From CAZPMO01 sp964587515 (GTDB lineage Bacteria > Pseudomonadota > Alphaproteobacteria > MPNO01), in assembly GCA_964587515.1 (NCBI GenBank), contig CAZPMO010000075.1, forward strand, positions 1-21,562: a stretch of 21,562 nt of DNA. The letters run 5' to 3'. The first letter of the stretch is position 1, and the number at the start of each line of letters is the position of its first letter. Below, piece after piece: positions 16,627 to 21,562 of this stretch. A program made the position numbers and the translations under genes. Under the pieces are notes generated by a model that had not been told where the DNA came from, did no database searches, and saw only the letters and a program-made list of their open reading frames with translations.

Positions 16627-17298
16627 TCATCCACCTCCCAACGCCATTCCAAGTCCACCGATGATCAGCCCGACGCCAATCAGCCTGGTCATCGTTTCGC
16701 CATGCGGCGCCACTTTTTCGACAAGCACGTAGGCGGCGATCCCGACGATCCCGATCGGGTTCATCACGCCCGCCGTGAACAACACGCACATTAACGCCCA
16801 ACAACAGCCGATGCAGAAAAGGCCATGGCGCCAGCCCATCACCAGCGGTCCCAATTGGCCCTCCCGCCATTCGGTCGTAAGAAATCCGAAGGGCGTACGG
16901 CAGCGTCGCAGACAGGCCTGCTTCAACGGCATCCATTGATAGACCCCCGCAAGGATCAGAATACCGCCCGCCAGATCCGATCCCGAGACTTTCATCGACA
17001 TCGGCGACAGAATTGCCGCGCCAGTCAGTCCGGCCTGGAGAATGGCGGCGGCGACGCCGAAAGCGGACCACGCGGCGACGTATCCGCCGCCGAACAACGC
17101 CACGGGGAGGACGAGACTCGGCCTCCCTCGTTCCGAAGCCTTCATGCGCGCAAAGCCATGGACCATCGGCATCGCCGACATATCGCGGATCATCAGGGCC
17201 AGATAGGCCCAGCTGGCGGCGATGACGGAGCCGAAGCCGAACAACAGAACGAAACGACGCGCCGAGGATATTTGGATCGGGTTCGAAATAGCGGTCAC
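16627..17298 (-). CDS. DUF2182 integral membrane protein (predicted metal-binding)
   Basis: This is a polytopic inner-membrane protein of 223 residues. Hydrophobic helices lie at about 14-36, 62-100 (probably two), 106-122, 158-178, 180-196 and 204-222. The family signature is clear: YQWMPLKQACLRRCRTP (K126, C129, C133), the W-REG-LGPL segment, and WRHGLFCIGCCWALMC with H158, C162, C165, C166 and C171. Family members are annotated as predicted metal-binding membrane proteins with no established function that I know of. The start is GTG (17296-17298), backed by a near-perfect AAGGAGGT six bases upstream. It lies 31 bases after the DUF1326 gene on the same strand, so the two form an operon divergent from a winged-helix regulator. 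The Cys/His/Met content suggests metal or redox handling, which is inference. Confidence 0.85.
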   Translation of the reverse strand: MTAISNPIQISSARRFVLLFGFGSVIAASWAYLALMIRDMSAMPMVHGFARMKASERGRPSLVLPVALFGGGYVAAWSAFGVAAAILQAGLTGAAILSPMSMKVSGSDLAGGILILAGVYQWMPLKQACLRRCRTPFGFLTTEWREGQLGPLVMGWRHGLFCIGCCWALMCVLFTAGVMNPIGIVGIAAYVLVEKVAPHGETMTRLIGVGLIIGGLGMALGGG

Positions 17299-17329
17299 GA
17301 TGCGACCTCCTTGGCGATACGCCCGGCAA

Positions 17330-17929
17330 TCAGTTTTCGGCGTAGGCGAACGGCGAGAAGAAGCCGGTCTTTTCCGAGACTTCCCAATTCATGCCGTAAT
17401 CGCGATATGAGAGCTTGGTGGATTTCGCGACCGTCGCGGGAAAACCAGGGGAAATGCACAGCGGGTGGCCCGTCACGGTTATCGGCCCGTCCCCTTGGCC
17501 CGCCATCTGTTCGATCGCCATCTCGGCGATGCCGCCGACTTTCAGCGAATACCGTCCGCCGTCCATATTGAAGTCGATCGGGGCCGGCGCGGCGCCCAAA
17601 AGTTCACCGATATGAGAGGCGAGGCGCGCGGGATGGCCGCCGGCCTGTCCGCCGAAGATTCTGAGGAGAGCCGCCTGCTGTGCTTCCGTGGCGCGGTCGT
17701 CCACATACGCGGCCGCCCGCCACTGGTTCTCTATCATGTGGCCCGGCGAATGAACCGCCAGCGCGACATTGAGGTCGTTGAGCGCCACGTCGCCGTCATT
17801 ACCTTCATCGATGTGCCAGCCGACCAGCACCGTACATTCGCCGTCCGTGGGGGCGCTCAGGAAAATACAGGGACACGCGACTTCGCAATTGCAGCTCTCG
17901 AAATAAGTTCCCTTGAGTGACCAGGTCAT
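17330..17929 (-). CDS. DUF1326 domain protein with CxCx3CxC motif
   Basis: This soluble protein of 199 residues has no signal peptide. It belongs to the DUF1326 family, recognised by the N terminus TWSLKGTYFESCNCEVACPC (C13, C15, C19, C21), then the ECTVLVGWHIDEG segment (C32, H39), and the C-terminal HPLCISPGFPATVAKSTKLSYRDYGMNWE region (H155, C158). The CxCx3CxC cluster is suited to bind a soft metal or form redox disulfides; no function is established to my knowledge. The ATG at 17927-17929 is preceded by TAGGAGAG and gives the family N terminus. The frame is open to 18010, but the added 27 residues look non-coding and overlap the regulatory region. It is the first gene of the operon with the DUF2182 membrane protein. 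Pairing of these two families suggests the pair acts together. Confidence 0.85.
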   Translation of the reverse strand: MTWSLKGTYFESCNCEVACPCIFLSAPTDGECTVLVGWHIDEGNDGDVALNDLNVALAVHSPGHMIENQWRAAAYVDDRATEAQQAALLRIFGGQAGGHPARLASHIGELLGAAPAPIDFNMDGGRYSLKVGGIAEMAIEQMAGQGDGPITVTGHPLCISPGFPATVAKSTKLSYRDYGMNWEVSEKTGFFSPFAYAEN

Positions 17930-17984
17930 GACATCTCTCCTATCGATTTGAGTTCCAGCCGTTGCTCGACAATTCCGTATCGCG

Positions 17985-18082
17985 GCTTGAGATATCTTCC
18001 GGGATTCCAATCGACCCTGCTTGGAGACTGGCTTGATTTTTCATTCAGGCCCGCTTGATTTTTAGCCTTTAGAGCGGCTTGA
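17985..18082. promoter_or_regulatory. Direct-repeat array GCTTG(A/G), candidate operator
   Basis: Five same-orientation copies start at 17985 (GCTTGAGA), 18019 (GCTTGG), 18031 and 18053 (both the 11-mer GCTTGATTTTT) and 18077 (GCTTGAGA). The two 11-mers are exactly 22 bases apart, two helical turns. The array fills the 180-base divergent region between the DUF1326 gene and the winged-helix regulator. OmpR/PhoB-type winged-helix domains typically bind direct repeats spaced about one turn, so this fits an operator for the regulator at 18110. This is inference; no promoter boxes were assigned. Confidence 0.5.
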
Positions 18083-18109
18083 GAATGAAAATCTGCTAAG
18101 CTGATTTCC

Positions 18110-19642
18110 ATGATTTACCGTTTCGACAATTTGGCGCTCGACACCGATCGTCAGGAGTTGACGCGCGACGGAAAGAGGATCGATATGGAGCCCCAGGTCT
18201 ATGCCGTCCTGGCGTTGCTGGTGGCGCGACACGACCGGGTCATCAGCAAAGACGATCTAACCGAGAACGTCTGGGACGGACGGGCGATCTCCGACGCCAC
18301 CTTAAACAGCCGCATACACGGGGCGCGGCAAGCGGTCGGCGACGATGGCCAAAAACAGTCGCTCATTCGGACTTATCGTGGACGTGGGTTTCGCTTTGTC
18401 GGGGAGATAATCGAGGAAGCAGGCCCGCCGACCGCCATCTCAATCGCCGAGGGAGCCGCCGCCGCTAACATGAGTCGCTCGGCGGTGGCCGTGCTGCCAT
18501 TCGCAAACCTGTCCGGTGACGCCGAACAGGATTACTTTGCCTATGGCCTGACCGAAGACATCATTACCGATCTTTCACGGTTCCAGGACTTGGTGGTCAT
18601 CGCTCGAAACTCGACCTTTAAGGTCAAGGACGAGGGATTGGATGTAACCGGGATCGGGAAGAAACTCGGCGCCCGCTATATTGTCGAAGGAAGCGTGTCG
18701 AGAGCGGGCGGTCGGGTCCGAATTACCGCCCAGCTCATCGACGCCGTATCGGAATTAATTTTGTGGGCGGATCGATATGACCGGGAACTGGGCGACATTT
18801 TCGCCGTTCAGGACGAAGTCACGCGGACAATCGCCGCAACGCTGGGCGTTCGCCTCCAGGATGCGGCAACGCGGCGTGCGCTTAAGAAACCCACGCCTGA
18901 ACTCGACGCATATGATTGTTTGTTGCGCGCCCGCCGGTTTACATCGGCCCTAAACGAAACGATGCACAGCGAAGCGCGTGATCTGCTGGAGCGGGCGGTC
19001 GTGCTCGATCTAGATTATGGCGACGCACACGCCTTGTTGGCGAATGTTTATCTGGCCGAGCATCGGTTCGAACTCAATACCCTGCCCGACCCGCTGGGCC
19101 GCGCCCTCGCGATGGCTCAGAAAGCCGCGGAAATCGACCCGCAAAATGCCTATGCCCATTGCTGGCTGGCGATCGTCCACTTCTTCAGGCACGAGAATTC
19201 CCAGTTCAAAACCGAGTCTCGGAGAGCGCTTGGTCTGAATCCGAATGACCCGGAAACGCTCGCCGATATTGGGCATTACCACGCATTTATGGGCGAGTTC
19301 GAGAAGGGCGTGGAGTTAACCCGCGCCGCAATCGAGCTAAATCCGTTGCATCCGGGCTGGTACAATTTTTCATTCGCGCGGGACCACTACAATCGATCAG
19401 AGTACGAAGAAACGCTGGCCGATGTTGAGCGGATAAATATGCCCCAGTTCTATTGGGCGCGTCTGATGGAAGCCGCCGCTTTCGGGCAACTTGGCCGCCC
19501 CGCCGATAGGGTCGTGGAAAGCCTATTAAAGTTGAAACCCGGGTTCTCGGCACGTGCGGAGCTTGAAAAATGGAATGCCGCGCCAAATGATAGGGATCAT
19601 ATTCTCGACGGCCTTTCCAAAGCCGGACTTTTGATAAGCTAA
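18110..19642 (+). CDS. CadC-type winged-helix regulator with FlgO-like and TPR domains
   Basis: This 510-residue protein has no transmembrane segment. The N-terminal 97 residues form an OmpR/PhoB-like (trans_reg_C) DNA-binding domain, with MEPQVYAVLALLVARHDRVISKDDL and the wing TYRGRGFRFVGEI. An FlgO-like domain follows at about 124-245 (SAVAVLPFANLSGDAEQDYFAYGLTEDIITDLSRF, GARYIVEGSVSRAGGRVRITAQLID). Several TPR units fill about 265-480. This architecture is common in alphaproteobacterial regulators, often misnamed adenylate cyclases; the TPR part probably senses a ligand or partner. It diverges from the DUF1326-DUF2182 operon and most likely controls it. Base composition is somewhat more AT-rich than its neighbours, with codons such as TTA, ATA and AAA, hinting at separate ancestry. 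The ATG at 18110 gives the full domain; no clear Shine-Dalgarno sequence. Confidence 0.88.
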   Translation: MIYRFDNLALDTDRQELTRDGKRIDMEPQVYAVLALLVARHDRVISKDDLTENVWDGRAISDATLNSRIHGARQAVGDDGQKQSLIRTYRGRGFRFVGEIIEEAGPPTAISIAEGAAAANMSRSAVAVLPFANLSGDAEQDYFAYGLTEDIITDLSRFQDLVVIARNSTFKVKDEGLDVTGIGKKLGARYIVEGSVSRAGGRVRITAQLIDAVSELILWADRYDRELGDIFAVQDEVTRTIAATLGVRLQDAATRRALKKPTPELDAYDCLLRARRFTSALNETMHSEARDLLERAVVLDLDYGDAHALLANVYLAEHRFELNTLPDPLGRALAMAQKAAEIDPQNAYAHCWLAIVHFFRHENSQFKTESRRALGLNPNDPETLADIGHYHAFMGEFEKGVELTRAAIELNPLHPGWYNFSFARDHYNRSEYEETLADVERINMPQFYWARLMEAAAFGQLGRPADRVVESLLKLKPGFSARAELEKWNAAPNDRDHILDGLSKAGLLIS

Positions 19643-19756
19643 CGTCCGATGTTGATCCGCGAATGCCCGGAATTGATTGCCTCCCCCTCGCTTCCTCACC
19701 GTTTGTAACCCCCCGCCGCATCTGATAGATAACCGGCGGTTTCGCGGACGCGGACC

Positions 19757-20716
19757 GTGCGTGACGCGGCGATATTGGGAGAGTTCGAGATTCCGGTCGA
19801 TAAATTATGCAGCCCCAGTGAGGCCATCCAGACCTATGTGCCGGACGGGGCTTCCATCGTGCTGGGCGCCGCGCTGGAGAGCGCGATTCCGTTCGCGGCC
19901 ACCCATGAGCTGATCCGCCAGGGCAGGCGCGGCCTCAACATGATCGCGCCGATCTCCGATATTTCGTCGGACACGCTGATCGGTGCCGGTTGCGTCGCCG
20001 AGATTACCGGCACATGGGTCGGCAACGTCACCGCCGGCATCGGCCACAATTATCGCCGCGCCGCCGAGACCGGCAAGCCCAACCCGATCCGCATCCACGA
20101 CTACTCCAACTTCTCCATCGGCATGGCGTTCTTCGCCGGCGCCTACGGGCTGCCCTACATCCCGGTGAAGTCGATCCTCGGCTCCGACATCGTGAAATCC
20201 AATCCGCGCATCAAGCTCGCCGACAACCCGTTTTCCGACACCCCCGACCCGGTGGCATTGGTGCCGGCGCTGAAGCCCGACGTCGCGTTCCTCGTGGTGC
20301 AGCGCGCCGACCGCTTCGGCAACTCCCACATCTGGGGCTCGACGGGGCTGACCCAGGAAGCGTCCATCGCGGCCGAGAAGATCATCGTGTTCGCCGACGA
20401 GATCGTCGAGCCCGAGGTGATCGCGTCCGATCCCAGCCGCGTGCTGATCCCCGGCTTCGGGGTCAACGCGGTCTGTCATACGCCGGCCGCCTGTCATCCC
20501 TCGCCGCTGATCGGGCGGTGGAAGCGCGATAACGCGTTCACGCTGAATTATCACAAGGAAACCCGCGAGGTCGACGGGTTCGAGCGCTGGTGCGACGAAT
20601 GGGTGCGCGATCTGCCCGACCACGCCGCCTATCGCGCCAAGCTGGGCGGGCAGCTCGAGGATCTGCGCATCACGGGCGAGGCGCTGTCGGCGCCCGCCAA
20701 CTACGCGGCGGAGTGA
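19757..20716 (+). CDS. CoA-transferase subunit A (glutaconate CoA-transferase-like, family I)
   Basis: This 319-residue alpha subunit of a two-subunit family I CoA-transferase has the typical CoA-binding half: DGASIVLGAALESAIPFAATHELIRQG, the glycine-rich turn region LIGAGCVAEITGTWVGN, PVKSILGSDI, and the VALVPALKPDVAFLVVQRADRFGN segment. The closest characterised relatives by pattern are glutaconate CoA-transferase A and IpdA-like proteins; the substrate here is unknown. The start is GTG at 19757, with only a poor ribosome site (CGGACGCGGACC). There is no in-frame ATG until the middle of the CoA-binding fold, so the GTG is accepted. It precedes subunit B by seven bases. The 114 bases between the upstream regulator and this gene hold no visible gene. 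Confidence 0.88.
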   Translation: MRDAAILGEFEIPVDKLCSPSEAIQTYVPDGASIVLGAALESAIPFAATHELIRQGRRGLNMIAPISDISSDTLIGAGCVAEITGTWVGNVTAGIGHNYRRAAETGKPNPIRIHDYSNFSIGMAFFAGAYGLPYIPVKSILGSDIVKSNPRIKLADNPFSDTPDPVALVPALKPDVAFLVVQRADRFGNSHIWGSTGLTQEASIAAEKIIVFADEIVEPEVIASDPSRVLIPGFGVNAVCHTPAACHPSPLIGRWKRDNAFTLNYHKETREVDGFERWCDEWVRDLPDHAAYRAKLGGQLEDLRITGEALSAPANYAAE

Positions 20717-20723
20717 CCGGGCG

Positions 20724-21485
20724 ATGGCGGAGTATTCGACCCAGGAACTGATGATCATCGCGGCGGCGCGCGAGATCAAGGACGGCGAGCGCATCTTCGT
20801 CGGCATGCGGCTGCCGATCACGGCTTACGGCGTGGCGCGGCTGACGCACGCGCCCAACGCGGTCGGGCTGTTCGAGAGCGGCGTCGCGCGCTATGAGCCC
20901 GCCGACGGCATGCTCTACACCATGTGCGACGGCCCCAACCAGCTGGGCGCGGCGTGGACCACCGGGCTGATTCAGATCATGGGGCTGTTGAGCGGCGGGC
21001 GCATTCACGCCGGCTTCATCGGCGGCGCCGAGGTCGACAAATTCGGCAACATCAACACCTCCTATATCGGCGATTTCAACGAACCCCGGGTCAAGCTGCC
21101 GGGCTCCGGCGGCGCGCCCGACATCGCATCCATGGCCGAACGGCTGATCATCGTCATCAACCACCAGAAACACCGGCTGGTGGAGCGCGTCGACTACATC
21201 ACCTCGCCCGGCTTCCTCGACGGCGGCGATGCGCGCGAGCGTCTCGGGCTGGCCGGCGGCGGCCCGGCGGTGGTGATCACCGACCGCGCGGTGCTGCGCC
21301 CGCACGGTCCCGATCACGAACTGCACCTCGCCTCCATCCACCCGGGCCACACGCTCGAGGAAATCCGCGACAACACCGGCTGGGACCTGAAGCCCATGCC
21401 GGAACTCGGCGAGACCGCGTCGCCCAGCGAAGCCGAGCTCGCCGCGCTGCACCACATCGACAAGGAAGGCTTCTGGCGAACCTGA
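20724..21485 (+). CDS. CoA-transferase subunit B (glutaconate CoA-transferase-like)
   Basis: The beta subunit, 253 residues, completes the transferase. The LFESG sequence places E51 where glutaconate CoA-transferase B carries its catalytic glutamate, which forms the covalent CoA thioester. Other family segments are GRIHAGFIGGAEVDKFGNINTSYIG, PGSGGAPDIASMAERLIIVI and VDYITSPGFLDGG. Presence of the ESG glutamate argues for a true CoA-transferase rather than an IpdAB-type hydrolase, though the substrate cannot be read. The ATG at 20724 is preceded by CGGAGTGACCGGGCG, a moderate ribosome site that overlaps the stop region of subunit A, so the two are co-translated. The stop at 21483-21485 is intact. 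Confidence 0.9.
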   Translation: MAEYSTQELMIIAAAREIKDGERIFVGMRLPITAYGVARLTHAPNAVGLFESGVARYEPADGMLYTMCDGPNQLGAAWTTGLIQIMGLLSGGRIHAGFIGGAEVDKFGNINTSYIGDFNEPRVKLPGSGGAPDIASMAERLIIVINHQKHRLVERVDYITSPGFLDGGDARERLGLAGGGPAVVITDRAVLRPHGPDHELHLASIHPGHTLEEIRDNTGWDLKPMPELGETASPSEAELAALHHIDKEGFWRT

Positions 21486-21506
21486 CCGGGTCCGCGATTC
21501 CCTTCC

Positions 21507-21524
21507 TGTCACCCCGGACTTGAT
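21507..21524. repeat. Half of a dispersed palindrome, apparently interrupted
   Basis: TGTCACCCCGGACTTGAT is the left half of a common alphaproteobacterial palindrome whose right half would read ATCCGGGGT. It shares CCCGGAC...GAT with the palindrome at 16318. The expected right half is absent; after GAT the sequence switches to a different type. Recognition of the repeat class is from memory. Confidence 0.5.
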
Positions 21525-21526
21525 GG

Positions 21527-21562
21527 TGTGGACGGCCCCACTTTTCGGCATCGCAATGTGCC
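21527..21562. mobile_element. Possible insertion-sequence terminus (cut by window edge)
   Basis: TGTGGACGGCCCCACTTTTC and the following GGCATCGCAATGTGCC resemble the non-coding ends of IS21-family elements, which begin with TGT and carry repeated GGCCCACTTTT-like segments before istA. It starts directly after the broken palindrome. No transposase is visible because the window stops, so this is a low-confidence call. Confidence 0.3.

Noticed and set aside
16616..17329. Alternative frame on the minus strand over the DUF2182 gene
   Set aside because: Its product is arginine-rich with no membrane helices, while the neighbouring frame has the complete DUF2182 signature and a near-perfect ribosome site.
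1..21562. CRISPR array, prophage, toxin-antitoxin or defence island
   Set aside because: No regularly spaced repeats with unique spacers, phage structural genes, or paired small toxin-antitoxin frames were found on either strand.

Overview
The window looks like ordinary core chromosome of a GC-rich alphaproteobacterium, most likely Rhodospirillales-like. The signs are high GC with strongly biased third codon positions, an NDUFA9-type NAD(P)-binding protein, an alphaproteobacterial type of initiation factor IF-3, a glutathione-S-transferase-fold protein resembling the alphaproteobacterial division factor FzlA, and dispersed GC-rich palindromes typical of the class. The taxonomic assignment is inference from sequence character only.

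Layout. Bases 1-33 are the 5' end of a tRNA-Leu on the minus strand, and its promoter faces that of an NDUFA9-like gene (173-1108). This gene converges on uppP (minus strand, TTG start), which recycles the lipid carrier for cell-wall synthesis. After a 293-base AT-richer intergenic region come gltD and gltB, both subunits of NADPH-dependent glutamate synthase, the centre of ammonia assimilation. A GST-fold gene follows (8293-8961). Next are a secreted TPR protein (minus), an atypical SDR epimerase-like protein (plus) and an ABHD10-like serine hydrolase (minus). A tightly coupled glycosyltransferase pair (GT4 and GT9 families, ATGA overlap) leads into thrS and infC. infC appears to start at a rare AUA codon just after a strong Shine-Dalgarno sequence, the kind of start that lets IF-3 control its own synthesis.

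Bases 16287-16626 hold no gene but carry two perfect GC-rich palindromes. Beyond them lies a small accessory-looking cassette: a DUF1326 soluble Cys-rich protein and a DUF2182 membrane protein in one minus-strand operon, divergent from a winged-helix/FlgO-like/TPR regulator. The shared upstream region contains repeated GCTTG(A/G) motifs. This cassette is the best candidate for an undescribed system, possibly metal-related. The window ends with a two-gene CoA-transferase operon. After it comes half of a dispersed palindrome that seems to be interrupted by what may be the end of an insertion sequence cut off by the window edge.

I found no CRISPR array, prophage, toxin-antitoxin, secretion or defence system. 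Most of the window is housekeeping DNA.
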